A DNA stretch of 64,000 nucleotides, from contig CM039182.1 in assembly GCA_008360975.2 (NCBI GenBank), forward strand, positions 17,704,324-17,768,323, read 5' to 3'. Under the pieces are notes generated by a model, which was not told the DNA's origin, did not search any database, and worked only from the letters and a program-made list of their open reading frames with translations. Positions 1-13,538 of the stretch are shown here, in pieces; position 1 is the stretch's first letter, and each line of letters opens with the position of its first letter. A program made the translations under genes and the position numbers. This DNA comes from Lichenostomus cassidix. Taxonomy: Eukaryota; Chordata; Aves; Passeriformes; Meliphagidae.

Positions 1-489
1 TGATAAGTTGTTAAGTGCAGCTGAGCCTTGTGCCTCATCTACCTCAGTTGAATTCTGCTTGATTTATAGTTGCAGAAAACTACTTAAAACTTAAATGGTT
101 GCATTGAACCTTAAAGCAGCCTACAGTTAAGTTCTTCAATCAATGTGGTTTCTGTCTGGGGAAGACCAAAGTTTGTTGAAGATAGATAGATGAAGGAAAG
201 TGAAGCAAGTGAAAAATTATGTAGGTGTTTGCTGTATTTCCTGTACACTAGGAGTTGTTAAAAGCTGATTTTGGTTGGATGGATGAAGAAGAGAGGAGGT
301 TAAGAGGGTGTTAACAACTTGGTTTGAACACTTCAGGTGCTTTTGGTCACTGTATAGCTGTGAGCAGTAACATGCTCTGGCTGGTTGGATCTTGGATTTG
401 ATGTACTCATGTGAATGGAAAGTGTTTCATGGCAACTGAAACAACAACCAATCTGACAGGTAAGTAGATTCTAGTGAAGTGTCTCATGG

Positions 490-550
490 TTGTTTTGGGA
501 TTGGGATGTTTTGTTTTTTGGTTTTTTAGTTTGTTTGGGGTTTTTTCTTT
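490..550 (+). repeat. T/G-rich simple tract
   Basis: Alternating T runs and GG/GGGG runs on the transcribed-sense strand (for example TTTGTTTGGGGTTTTTTC). Confidence 0.85.
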
Positions 551-3500
551 AGTAAAAACACACAAGTAAAGTGCTTTGGAAGTGCTTACACCTCAGCTAG
601 TGAAGGCCAGATTTGCTTTTGGTTTTACTGCTTGCCTGGAGGCATTAATGTAAGCAGAGCACATAAGTGGACTGTTAAAAAGCACTTTGTGGCCAAATTC
701 AGCCTGCTATTTAAATGCATTAGTAGCACAAGGAAAGAGGGCAATCTGTAATTCTTACTAAGGTAAAAAGCAAGTTGCATAAATTTCTTCGTTGAAACAA
801 TTTACTTAATGTTTTGAATATTATTTCCTCTTTGTTGTACCAAATGCTTTCAATGTACTTTTAAAGTGTTAACAACGAAGTGGATGCTTTAAGGATAAAT
901 TATACTTTTCCCCAGCTTCTATAGTAATTTGTGGGCTCAGGAAGATTTTTCTTTTAAGCACCCTCTTTTCAAAGAATCTACTATAAAAAATATTAAAATT
1001 ACTAATTGTATAAAGATGGGATAGATGCTGTTAAAGAACCATCTAAGCATTTCAATAATTTTGCTGTAAATGCATTTCTTATCTCTGAATGGAGCCTTAA
1101 GCCCTCTGGATGTTTTGCTTCCTCCAGAGCACTCGTTAAAACAGAGCTGAAATGTCTGGTGTATGAGATGGTCTCAGGAGCTGAAAGAGGTTTTTGCGGT
1201 GATTTTAGTTCAAAAAATTATTCCTGTGTTTTCAAAAACAAAGAAAACTTATAGCTGGTGACAGTTTGTGAGTTAGAGGTTCTGAAATGGAAATTGGACA
1301 TCAGTTGTTTTCACATCACATTCTCCAGCTTTTGCTCTATCAGGAGATTCTTTAAATAGTAAAAATCATACTTTAAGTTAAAGTTGTTCCTGTTTTATGT
1401 CGCTGACCTTTTATTATTTTTTAGGCTGTAAGAGGTCTGTCTCTTACAGATAAAACATGGCTTTTACAGTACCAGTAATCAATAGTAAATTGATCATTTA
1501 ATGCTAGCTTTTGTCTGTAGTGGATTTTTGTTTTGACTGTAATTTAGAGACATCTCAACAATAATTAGTGCTCCCTCAGTTTGAAATCTCTGACTTAAAC
1601 CTTATCAGCAGAGATTTATTTTTCTTCATGTTCAAACCTCAATTAGAAAGATTGTCTAGCTAGTTCTTGGAAGCACAGATTTTCTGAAATTCACCGTGAA
1701 TCAGTGGGAGCTGTTTCTGTTGCGCTCTCCTGGAAACCAGGTGAGAAGTACCCTAATGTGGGCACCCAAAAATCCGTGTAAGGTTGGGTGCAAAAGACCC
1801 GGTGGCACCAGCCATCCTTTCAGAGGGAATTGGTTTCTGACAATCACAGTTGATAGACAAGAGCTGTTTTGTGTTTTCCATTTGTTTGTGAAACTGCACT
1901 CCTTCCAAAACAGCTTGTACCGATGTCTCCACCTCACGTGAGATGAAGTAAGCTATGCTGGCAGAGGTGCAATTTTTTGCTGTCTTAAATTAGGCCTACT
2001 TTGTGGTTTGCTGGTGACACTGTCAAGTGCAGAGCTAGCTCTAACTGCATTACAACATGAAAAAAACTGATTTCCAGATGGTAAACCAAGCTGAAATATA
2101 AGAATAAAATATTCTGTGTATATGTTTCAAGTGTACTAAAACTTCAAAAGAAGTAACTCAAATGCCTTCCTGGTTGGTACTAGTCCTTAATTCCACCTTA
2201 CTGTTGAGGAAACTGGGCTGCTTTCCATGTGGGATTTGTCTGAGCTAGCTGTATTCTCTTTACATGTTTTATTTCATTGAGAAGACACTGAGAAACAAAA
2301 CCTCTGCTTCTACCGAGAGAGATAAATTACCTTGATTCTCTGTGAATACCTATACATTGGTTCATCTAGAGTCTATTTGCACTGCAGATGATGCTCAGGA
2401 GCCCTTGTGTTGGAGAAAATGGAGAACTTTTCCTCTCAGGCAGTGGGCAGACATGAACAAAATACTTGTGGTTGCTTTTAAATCCTTCAGTCCTGGGTCT
2501 GGTAAGCACAATCGCTGCTGTGGTTAGAGAGATCACAGTACAACAGCATCTGTTTATCCATCATTCAGTATTTCAAGAGATTAGTACAAGGCTATTCTTA
2601 GCACTGGCAGATTGATGGTATGTTATTTTAGAATGTGTATTTACTTGGTGTTTTCTTTAATGGTATCTGTGTTAGTATTTGAGGTCACTTGAACCAGCCA
2701 GGGCTGTATGAGTCATTTTTATCCCGTTGAATTTACACGTTGTGGTCCAAAACATTTCTTTTTACCTCTTTTTTTCCTTTTTTCTGGCATTTTTCTTTTT
2801 TCCCCCTGGATTATGACCCTATAAAAACAACATATTCCTCACGTTGTGCCAAGTGCAGCTCTGAAAATTGGCTTTAGTTGATCTGTCTTGCCTTCTGGGC
2901 TTATCTACTACTAGACAGTAGAGGTGGGAGGGAGGCAGTACAGGCAGCCTGAAGACAAGAATTCATCCTTACAGTGCAGGCAGGCTTCCTATGTTTGAAG
3001 CCTGCAAAGATGTCTTCAGTCTATGGGAAACAGAGATGAGAATTGAAAAGATAATCATCCTAGGCAAAAGTTCAGCAGAGCTTTTGGCTTCACTGCTGTT
3101 TGAATTCAAGTTTTAGAGTTTGTGATATAAAGTTGGTTGGCTGATAAAGAGTTTATGACATAACTCTGTAAGCCTAAGCAGAGGAAGACTGTCCTTCACT
3201 ATTTGTTGCATCGAACTTTAAGTATTAAAAAGAAAAACTTAATGTAGGTTTGTTGAACTTCAAAATCATTGGAGTAAATGTGGGGTTTTTTCTTACATAT
3301 GGCTGTCTAAGAAGGGATACATTTGTCTTGCATTTGATAAATATGCAAAATTTTTTACAAGTTTTCCTTTATATTGAGACAGTAAATTTACCTGGGAAAG
3401 ATATGTAAATATTGAAAACTTGTCATATAGACTTGAATTAAAGAAGGGCAAAAAGAAATTGAATGTTTTAAATGATGTATACTTTTTCAGTCTTGTTGAT

Positions 3501-5125
3501 GCTTAGGTATGACAGTTCTTAGCCAAGAATTCAGGATTATTCTATTTTCTTATGACTGCTTAGCAGTTGTACATATTCTTGCTGTGAACAGATAAAATTC
3601 TGTTTACTTGGGAATTAGAGAAATACCATCCATTTAGGTTCCAAAAGGTAGCATGAGACAAAAAAAAAACATGTCAAACAAGGCTCTCCTTAAGCAAACC
3701 TGAGGCAGAAGACTGTAGGGAATTCTAAAGCAGAAGTTTAAATTTAAATTAAGCTCAAATTGATAAGCGACTGATTGGTACTAATATGTAACTGATTTTA
3801 ATTCTGTTTTGTATTTGTATTTAATGAAGGCAGTACTATCTGTGTGCCAGTCTTCTTTGAAGATTCTTGACAGTGGGCTGGCAGGCAAGAGTTTGTTTTT
3901 TAAGAAAGATCCTTTTTTAAATCCCCTTTGTCAAGCTCCATCTGATTAATTGCAAAGCAATGCGCTCAACCAGCATTCTTTTTCCTAAGTTAAATAAAGC
4001 AGCCTTAAATATCCTGGATACACAAACTGGAAAATAAGTTAATCAAACCACGTTTTATACTTGACATCACAGTATTTTTTTTAAACAAAGGGAGTATTAT
4101 CTGAAGACTATAATCAGTTCAACTCACAAACATGCCTTAAGATTTCAAAACTAAATCTCATCTTCCATAACATTTTTTAATTGGAGGGCCAGAAAATGAA
4201 AACAAGTAATTTTTAAAAATTTTTTGACTCCCAGTTGGTTTCTCAACTCTGAATGACCTATCTGTTCAACTTTGTTAGCAGAAATGAAGAAAAAATTCTG
4301 TCTGCACCTGAAAAACAAGTTAGTTACCCAAAGCTGGTTTTGCAGTTCAGCAAACTCTGGGGTTTTTTAAAGTACTTAAATGTTGGCAGCAAAATCAAAT
4401 GTCAAAGTAGGTTTATGTGCAGGAAGTTCAGTCATTAGTTCTGGTTACTGCTATTTTTCATTTTGTGATATGTTTTACGGGGTATTGAAGTTAAAATTTC
4501 ATTTAAATTTCAAAATTGCATTTTTGGGTGAATTTTTATTCACTTTATAATAATCACATCTCAGACAGCAGACAGTGCTCCCAGTTTGAGGGACTTTAGC
4601 TCATAGTCCAAACACTTTCAGTTAAGGAATTGCAGAAGGAAACATTTTTCTGCTGCCTTTGCTTCCCTGCGACCTCTCAGTGACCAGGTTTGGCAAGACA
4701 TCCAAATGAGCAAAAATCCATTTTTGACAGGTTTAGTTTGGGTTTTAGCTCTGGTTTGTCACACAATCGACCACTACACTCACATAGGTCAGAAGGGGAA
4801 AGATTTTGGTGCAAAAGCAGACAAAATGGGGCAGATCTGAAGTGTTACATTTGTGGGTGATGGTGGCACACTGACTTCTTTGAACCGTGGGCTTTTATGT
4901 TTTTCTGAAAACACCAGTGGCTCACTGAGCCCGTTTTCTTCTCAAAAGCTTTCTTATAACTAGACAGAGGTGTCTCTTCTAGATTTTCTGGAAAGTGCCC
5001 CATTGTTTACAGTGTATTTGCAGTCAAATTTGTACAAAATTATAAATGCTTTCATAAATAATAGCAGGGGGATCAAATACAAGAGATAAAAGCCTGAGCT
5101 TTTATTTACAAGCTTGAAGTAGAAA

Positions 5126-5171
5126 CTTTTAATCCATCATGGGTTTTATGTGTTTCCTGATGGATTAAAAG
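5126..5171. repeat. Perfect 14-bp inverted repeat (hairpin)
   Basis: Arms CTTTTAATCCATCA (5126-5139) and TGATGGATTAAAAG (5158-5171) are exact reverse complements around an 18-nt spacer. They could form a stem-loop in the pre-mRNA or be the remains of a small palindromic element. Confidence 0.9.
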
Positions 5172-7372
5172 CAACAAGCACTATCCTTAACTTGCTGCTT
5201 GTGAGCTTCCCTCTGGTTCCTTATGGTTTGGAGGGTCAACACCTCACACCTGATTCTGCAGCTCCTTAATTTTTCTGCTGCTGTAGAAATTAATAGTAGA
5301 AATCAGCGGCTGTGTTGTCATTAGTGAAGATTACTGTTGCTTCTCATTTTATGATGTATTTTACAAAGTATGGCAGCTTGTGGTCTCAGTTGCATTGAGA
5401 AAAATGGCAGTGGCTTTTACTGTGAGTTTTGCTTTAAAAAAAAATTAAAATATGCTTTTCAGGTCTTTGTATTGAAATGGAAACTAAGGGCAGTATTTCC
5501 TTTTTAACGCTGTTTTTCAGAAAATATTTCTTAGACTGAAAATGGAAAAATGAGTATGTGTGCGCAGAGGAACGTGGAGGGCATGAGGGTGCACATTCCA
5601 GATCGCCTGTGCTGGTGCAGTGATGCAAAGCAGCTGTGAGTTGAGTTAGCCAGCCCTTGTGCTGTGCAGGCAGCCTGCTCCTGCCTCTGCTCGCAAAAAT
5701 ACTGCTTGGTTTGATACCACGTTGCTTGAGCTCTTCAAAAATGCAATGTTGTGCTCACTGTGGGTGCATTATTCAGTACTCTTAGTTTTTTTTTTTAATT
5801 TTGAATTGGAGGATTGCCTGTGTTCAGATTAGCATTAATGATTGAAAATGGGTGTTGGTAGCTCAGGGCTTTTATTATTAAATTATTTATGTGTATATGT
5901 AAAATATGTATGTATGTATATGAAATTCTTGCTTATGGGATAAATTAAATCATTAAATGTTTTTAATTTGGATTCTCATATATGGGGTAATCAAAAAGCT
6001 AGATTTTCTTTCTCATACTGTTCATTAGCAATACATAACCTGAGTCAAATGTCAGGGATGAGAGAGAGTTTCTGGGGGCTGATTCTGCTCTCTGAGTCTT
6101 GGAAATGTGATTCCTGAGTTCAGGAGAGGAAATGAGTGGCAGCTGATTAAATACTGTCCCCAACCACCTCATCATGGGAAATGCTTTTTGACTGGATTTG
6201 GAGCAGTGTTACCATGGCTAGCATAATAGAAACTGCTGCAGAAAACTTAGTGTCATTACAGTCTGGTGTGTCTTTACACTCAAAACGATGTTTTGTTGTC
6301 GCCGTGCTTACCGAATGGCCAAGTTTGGCATTTTCTGTTTGATCTCCTTTCAGAGGCACTGTGATGCTGGTGTGTGTTCAGATTAACAGCACTAAAACCA
6401 CTGGGGTTGCTTTTTATTAATGGGCTATAAAAAGTATAAATAGAAAGCGGATTTATGTCATCTTGCTTATTGAACAAGTCCTATTGTCCCCCTAAGCTTA
6501 TGAAATCCTCTGGTAGCAAAGTTCTGAGCTGTAAACTGAGGAGAAAGGTTGTTCAATTATGTTGCTTTTAACAAATTATACTTTATTTCACATTAAGGGA
6601 TAAAAAGGATGCTTACCTTGAGTTGTATAATCATCTCAACTCCCAGTTTAGTTGGCTGACAGGACTTGGGAGCCACTGAGCCCCTGGTAGCTCTGCTACA
6701 CCCTCCCCTTACACCCCTTTTCTTCTGCAGGGCTGGGAAGCCTTTCTGGGGTTTTGAAATAACGTGCAGTAATTTAAATATTTGGCCTTCAGCAAAATGA
6801 ACATTGCAGTTGTTACATCTGAGCAGTTAATGTCTCATAAGTAATGATAATAAATTAATAAAATTTTGTATATAGTATTACTGCCAAAATAAATTAGGAT
6901 TCTGTGAGGAAAAAGGATATCCAGAGCAGAAGCAAAACCCAGCTTACTGTAACCACACCAGGATACTGGTCTTTCCCAAACACTGAAAAAGGGGCACATA
7001 AACTCATTGCTTCAGTAGCCAGAAGCTGCAGAGAATATATCTGAATGCATGTGTATTTTAATGTCTGTGAGAAGGGGAGATTAATGTATGTTTAGAAACT
7101 ATACATAGGAGAAATTAGTGACCATGAAGTGGACAGGAAAGTGCTAAAACAGCCCTTAAACAATCCCAGATGTCTGTTCTGAGCTTGCTACTCAGCTTGG
7201 GCTCTTTTTGGTTTCTTTGGGACTTAAGGCCTTTCATGTCTCCTCCCAGATGTCATAGTGTCTTGACCAGCAAGAGCTTCTGCTTTTGCTCTGACAGCAT
7301 TTTCATAAACAGAACCCATACAGTGGGTTCATACAGCAGAAACTGTCTGGATGGCATCCTGTTACAAACTAG

Positions 7373-8575
7373 TGTTTGAGGTTGCTTAAAGAAATCATTG
7401 GCAAGGGTGTCAGCAAAAGCCAGATTTAATATTAAGCGACAGCGCAACAAAGTTCATTGGCAAGACTCACTCTACTACTTACAGGACAGTTAAGGCACAA
7501 CAAGGAAAAACAAGCAACAACAAAACCTAACAAAATCCAGGCAATCATATCAGAAATGAACTGAGAACTGTCTGGGGAAGGGGGAATGTGTGTGTGTGTC
7601 TTTATGTGCATGTGATAAAAGGACAGTGAGGGCAAGAATAAAAAGGAACATGGCCTAAAACAGCACTTAACAGCACTTTCAGACTTAACAATGCTTTAAC
7701 TTGTACCTTAAGCCTAATAATATAACAAGGAACAACACTTAATATATACCTAACTTACGTCTTAAACTTAATTTATGACTTAACCATGACAATTTAACAG
7801 AAGAATAACACTTATAGCATTTAACCTAACTTATAGCTTTGAAGTTTTACTTATCAATTTAGCAAAAGAGCAATGCTTAACTTAGTTTATAACTTACATT
7901 GAATGGAACAACTTAGCAAAAGAATTACGCTTAAATTGTAAGTCACAAGCTTATTTACAAGCCTAACTTGTTTTGATATCCAAGGTACTTAAACATCTAA
8001 GAGAGCAGCATTTCTCCCAGATTTGCTGTAGCACATGTGCACCTGCATGCACACAGGTGTAAAGAGTCAGTGCAAGGTACCAGTGAAAAAAACCCCTCAG
8101 AGGTCAGTGAAATGCTCACTTTGGATGCTCTGCATTTGCTGATGGGCAAAGGGTTGGGCCTCGAGGAGTGAGGATATCAGCCCAGGACTGGTCATGGTTC
8201 AGCGATCCTGCAGGTATAGCTAACATGAGTTGTCTGGCTCTGAGAGGCTCCACTCACAGGGAGGTTGCTGACTGGAGCCTGCTGCAGCCCAGGAGAGCTC
8301 AAAGGGCCCATTTTGGACCACTGTTTATAGGGTCACAAGACAGTGGGCTTTAGTCAGAGCAGTGTTTCATCCTTGCCACACTTTGGGTTGGCACTTTCTT
8401 CAAAAGTCTGAGAACAGGAACCTTATGCCATTCAAGGAAGAAAAATTTTCCAAGGCTGTTCGTAAGGAAAACAGGAGCTTGTTAGCAGCTCCTGGGAGCA
8501 GACAGTGTTTCTGATCAGCCCAGGAAGAGCTGAGCCCAGGTGCTGTTTTCCAGGCTGAGGCAGGTAACCCTCACA
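7373..8575 (-). mobile_element. Probable old solo LTR of an endogenous retrovirus
   Basis: The block differs from its surroundings: an AT-rich CTTAA-rich array in the middle and a GC-richer flank. Read on the minus strand it can be bounded as TGTGAGGG...CTCAAACA, the TG...CA form of LTR ends. A polyadenylation-like ATTAAA lies at 7424-7429, about 50 nt before the 3' end. A short (TG)6 tract lies at 7587-7598. No gag, pol or env-like coding sequence is present, so it would be a solo LTR. No convincing target-site duplication was found (flanks ACTAG versus GGTGA), so the boundaries, especially at 8575, are uncertain. Other transposon types are possible. Confidence 0.4.
7661..7950. repeat. Degenerate AT-rich tandem array, about 55-73 bp spacing
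   Basis: Blocks of CTTAA and TAACTTA alternate with a recurring motif of the type AGCAAAAGARYAAYGCTTAA. The CTTA ends of four copies lie at 7738, 7811, 7876 and 7930 (spacings 73, 65 and 54). Units are diverged and of unequal length. It sits within the probable LTR. Confidence 0.6.
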
Positions 8576-11039
8576 GGTGACTACAGACCTGTTAGCCCAA
8601 TCTCAGGCATTACGCTACTTTGAAGTAAAAGATTATATGGTAAATGCAAGAGGAATATAGTGCAGCCAAGATGCATCAGACAGGTGAATGGAGGGATTTC
8701 TCTAAACCAAGGAAATGCAATTCTTACCCATTTGGACTTCTAGGACAATATTTTGCATGGTGCTTACATAGAAAGTTATTACTTCTCCTGAAGGATGTAG
8801 AAGGATGTAGGTTGAGGTAAAAAAAAAAAGTTCACTTAGCTGCAGGCTAATGCTTGCTGGCAGAGCAAGTTCTGTCCCTGGTGCTCTCCAATTACTCTGT
8901 TGGTCCATGTTACCAAGAACAGCTGCTGTGCCACTGCACAGAGCACGGAAATGCAGGTAGTGTGACCTTCATGTACTTCCAGTTTTGCTCTCGGTCATTT
9001 AATTAACTTTTAAAATTAGACTTATATAATGCAAATAGTAATGCTGCTGTTTACAGAAAATTTTTCTCACAGCTCCAGCCTTCACCTAATGCATAACTCA
9101 GAAACGGCCAGAAGGAATAATGTTTTAATGTCATCTTTTCACAAGTCAGCGGTTTTCTAAATAATAACGTATTTGTGAGGTTGAAATATATGACAGCACA
9201 TTAAAGCCTCTTCACAAGTGGTCTTCCTTCTTTAATACTGTTGCTACTATTAATAATAGTAATAACGTGAAATGCATTGCCTTCATACCAATGTAAAAAT
9301 AGGCAAAAAAATTGGCTTTTCTACATTTGTTGTTACTTGTGAAAAATGAGGTCCATCTGATGCCTCAAATTGTTTTATGGAATTTGTTCTGTGTACATCC
9401 CAGTTTGTTTTTCTTAGGCAGGATGCTCTTAAAGCTTTTCTCTTTATTAAGCAGATGAATATTACAGGCAAAATGGTTCTGTAGGTTTCTTTTCCCATTA
9501 TACTTTGCTTTTCTTTGTTGAAGAGAATTTTTTTTTCTATTGATTTTCATATTTTTGTTATAGCATCCATGTAAGGCTACAGCATCTCTGTTCAGCTGCT
9601 TACTGGAATTTTATGTTTAATTGCATGGATTCATTTTTCCTATTTAGAAATACTATACTTGAAAAATACAGTCTTAAAAGCTATTATGAGATGAGCATTA
9701 TTTAATCGACTCCTTTAGGTTTGTTTTCTGGTTGGTTGGCAGGTTTAGTTTTTCTCCAAATCTGAGTAACACAATCCATGGAATATAAGTGTAATTTTGT
9801 TTCATTTTGTTCTTCCTTGTTGAATTTTTCTTCTAGATCCCACAATAAATAGTTAATTTAGAAACTTAGCAGAACATCTGTGTGTGAGTTTTATATTTTA
9901 CTTTGCATACAGAATGGAACTTACCATCTTTAAACCTTTCTCTGTGTCGTAATAAATACTAGGTGCTTCCTACCATCTTCCTCTTTTTAGTCATTCTCTG
10001 GTGAAGCTTTTAAGACAAAGCCAAGTGAACTAAAAGTTTATCTGTTGCCAGATAAGCATTTTGTTCTTTAATTAGAAAAATACAGAGCAGATGGCTATCA
10101 GACCTTGTGACAAGTGTGTATTTTAAATCAGTACTCCAAATAATAGAGGATGCCTAACGGTATGAAAGATTGTCAAAGTGCATCAACTTCCCAGCACAAA
10201 TTGAAGTTTCAAGAGGATGATTTGATATTTTTGCTCAAAAAATAAAGTGTTCTTTTATCAGTTTTGTGGCAAGCCCACTAGCTAATAGCTTGCAATTTGT
10301 TGCCTGAGCTGTGTGCTTTGTCTTGTTTTCTTAACCACTGCATTTGCAAACAAGGATGAGCTCATGTGTAAAGTGTACCTCAGAACTCATCCAAATATGA
10401 AGGGCTTACAGTGCTTTACAATTTTCTTTTGGACTGAGATTGCACTTTATTTTTGTGTGCCATTTGCTACTAGAAGTGTTTAGCTTGTTAAAAATTTCCA
10501 CGACATGTAAGTAGTATTTCTATTATTCTATTTTCTATATCATCAATGGGCTTTAATATATTTGTACCTACTATGGCATTTGACCTAGCTTTTAGGAGAG
10601 GGATTATCACAGCAGACATTGTATCTGAGCTGCTTAATTTATTTTTGGCCTTTGATTATTTGGCACATTATGAAGTGTTAATTTTTGCACTCATTGAAAG
10701 GTGTAAGGAGATTTACAGGAACTTTAACCAAATCTGTACAAATGTGACTTTACACTTGTCTGACAGTATACAGCAGCTGGTCTGGATATTCTAGAGTGTG
10801 CAAATGTCCAAGAGACTTGAAAGACTTAAAAGCTTGCATCAAAATGGTTGTGAAGGGAACACAATTTCAGTTCCTTCAGTTTCTTTAAACCCTGTCACTC
10901 CAAGCTCTCAGAACAGGAGTGATAACCAAGCTATAAAACCCTTTGTTTGAATTTTTGGACCCTGATACTCCAAATTTAAAACCAAACATATATGCTCTTT
11001 GTAAACCACTTTTTTGTTCTGTTTTAGGACTGTATTTGG

Positions 11040-11092
11040 TATGTCACAATATCCTGTTCAGAGCTTTCTCGAATATGTCACAATATCCTGTT
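11040..11092. repeat. 19-bp direct repeat, 34-bp period
   Basis: TATGTCACAATATCCTGTT at 11040-11058 is repeated exactly at 11074-11092, separated by 15 nt. Confidence 0.9.
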
Positions 11093-13384
11093 TGCCACAT
11101 GGATGCATGTACTACAGACCTTCCCTGCCCAAACAGATCCCTTTGCTGTAGAAAACAGCAGCTAAGAAGTCTCATGAAAATATCTGGGGTTTACTGTGAT
11201 TTTTTTTTTTTTTTAAATTTGTTTTTTCTAATTCGAAGGCAGACCATTAGACTTCAGAAAGATCTTGCTACTCTTTTTGATAAAAAGTAAGAGCTGTAAT
11301 TGAGGTGCTTATTTCTCAACATTACTAAATATATGATTTGTATTTAGTACTTTTGCAGAGTATTTCAGATATTCTGTGGTTAGTACTTTAGGAAGAGTAT
11401 ACGTTCAGGCAGTTTGAAATACTCTTGGTTTAGTTGGCCTACTTTTCTAGTATTAAATTATTGAATTTCATCGAAAGCCAAAAATCTAATAACAGGCATT
11501 GCCTGAACTGTAAAAATACAAAGCTGCTCTGGTAATTAGTGGTAGATGTTTTGAGACTTGTAAAACTTAGATGCTTTTATATAGCTGCCTGGCAGCTAGG
11601 TGGTTTAAATTGTTTTTTTTTTTTAACTTTTTTCTCTTCATATACCTTAAATTGAAATTATTCTGAAGACTCAGAGAAACTTAAATGTTCTATACTTTGT
11701 TTTTCTTAGTCATATAATTGCGTTAATTTCAGGACTTGATTCTGAATAGGTAAGTGGAAATTCCTTATATAGAAGTCTTCTGTGCCTTCTAAAGTCTAGC
11801 ACATTGCAAAATTTAAAAAAAAAAAGTCTGAATAGTTAGTTTTTACCTTGCAGGGTAGGGGGGGAAGGTAGGGGAAAGAGATGAATTTTTTTGTGATTGA
11901 AATGATGAAAACCTCATTTAAAATAAATTAAGGAGTATTTTTCTGAACTGATTTATTTCTCTACAGCAGAACTTAGCTTAACCTTTTATTTCTCTTGCAA
12001 GAATGGTTTTGAGTGTAATTTAAACTGTCAAATGACATTTATCAAATGATGGTTTTGCCCTGTAACAGGCAAATGTCTTCCACAAAATTGATTAGCTGCT
12101 GACCTCATCCACCCTTTTCAGACCCTTCAAGGTAGATTTCAAAGAGTTGTAAAATAATCACTTCACTTTCAGCTTATACTTCAGCACAAGGCGTTTACTG
12201 TCCTGGTAGCAATACCACAGTGTGTTCCACATCTGGGGAGGAGAGCATGTAAATGGTGCCTATAGCTCTGCCTGTCACCACTCAGCCTGTTGTGCTTTAA
12301 CCTAAACCTCTCCTCCTTGCAAAACAGGAGCAGCTTTGGAAATGACTTTTTACAGGACAATGGAATGAATAAGATTAAGAAGCTTTGTCTTCTAGGTGAT
12401 TGTGCTCTAGTGATGGGGAAAATGCTCTGTTTGGTAAGACTTGCAGGGTGTTCAGTATCAAGAAGGTGCTGGAAGAACAAGGAGTAATAGTCTCCTAAAT
12501 GTGAAATTTTATACCCCAAATGGTTTTCTTCTGTGTTCTTGTTCTGCAGCCTTGTTTTGTAAGAGCAATCCATTAGAAGCCTGTAGGCTTTTGTAAGCAT
12601 TAGCCTACCAGTAAATGAATTAACTGTGCCATTGAGGAAGTCTGTGGCATGTTCAAAATGGTGACTCTGTGTCTGAACCCAAAATATTCTTTGGGTTTTT
12701 TTTTTTCTCTTCAGATTTCTGTGCAAGTTTCTTTGCCAAAGAAGAAACTGTGATGCAGAAAGTAAAACCATGAACATAAAAATCTCAGAACTGCTGGTGG
12801 TGTTAAAAGTTCAGTTCTATTTTTAGACCCAAATAATTTATTTCTTCCAAAGTCTCTGCCACTCCCATTTCTTCCAAAATTAGTGTTTAGAAATACATAA
12901 ATTTGTGAAAAATGCATTTGACTTTCTCTTAGGGTAACAAACTGGTTGTAGCTTGTTTGTCTCAGCAGACCAGACTGCTGTGAATTAGCTTTCAGTACAG
13001 AAAGAGAGCTGGGAGATAAACAGCTGAAAAGAAAGTAGCACTTCCACAATTTCAGCCACATCCAGCATCGGGAGCAGCAGGGATTTTCCTGTGTGTGAAA
13101 CTGCCAGGAGCTGTAACTGCAATTGAGATGTTTTATCAAGCTGTTCAGCGTGAAAACACCTCATCCCTCCATAGTTTCAGTGAGTCTGGCGGGCTGATAT
13201 GTTAAATTAAAAGGAAACAGTATCTATGCTCTATGCTAAAGTTACAACGTTAAATGCATGAAACCCCATAGAGGATGAAGGCTTTAAATAGGAAGAAAGT
13301 TTCAAAAGAAGCCACTAGGCATTTCTAAGTAGTCTGATTTGTGATTTGCTTGGGATTAAAATATGGACATTGTGCATGGCTTCT

Positions 13385-13477
13385 TTGGGGGTTTTTTATG
13401 GTGGGGTTTTTTTGGTTTTGTTTGGTTGGTTGGTTTTTGGGGTTTTTTTTTGGTTGGTTGGGTGATTTGGGTTTTTT
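13385..13477 (+). repeat. T/G-rich simple tract with GGTT units
   Basis: About 90 nt made almost only of G and T, including GGTTGGTTGG twice and several GGGG runs. It could form G-quadruplex-like or slipped structures. An imperfect duplication of TTTTTTAATGAG follows at once. Confidence 0.85.
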
Positions 13478-13538
13478 AATGAGTAATATGAGCAGTAATT
13501 ACTGAGTAATTTTTTAATGAGCAATACCAGCAGTGTTA
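13472..13538. repeat. Imperfect tandem duplication, about 39-bp period
   Basis: TTTTTTAATGAGTAATATGA with downstream GCAGT is repeated as TTTTTTAATGAGCAATACCA with downstream GCAGT. Confidence 0.7.

Noticed and set aside
429..465. Short ATG frame (MATETTTNLT) ending in the ideal donor ACAG|GTAAGT, as a possible alternative first exon
   Set aside because: It ends at phase 1 while exon 2 needs phase 0, so splicing would hit a stop at once. No promoter-like or GC-rich sequence lies around it.
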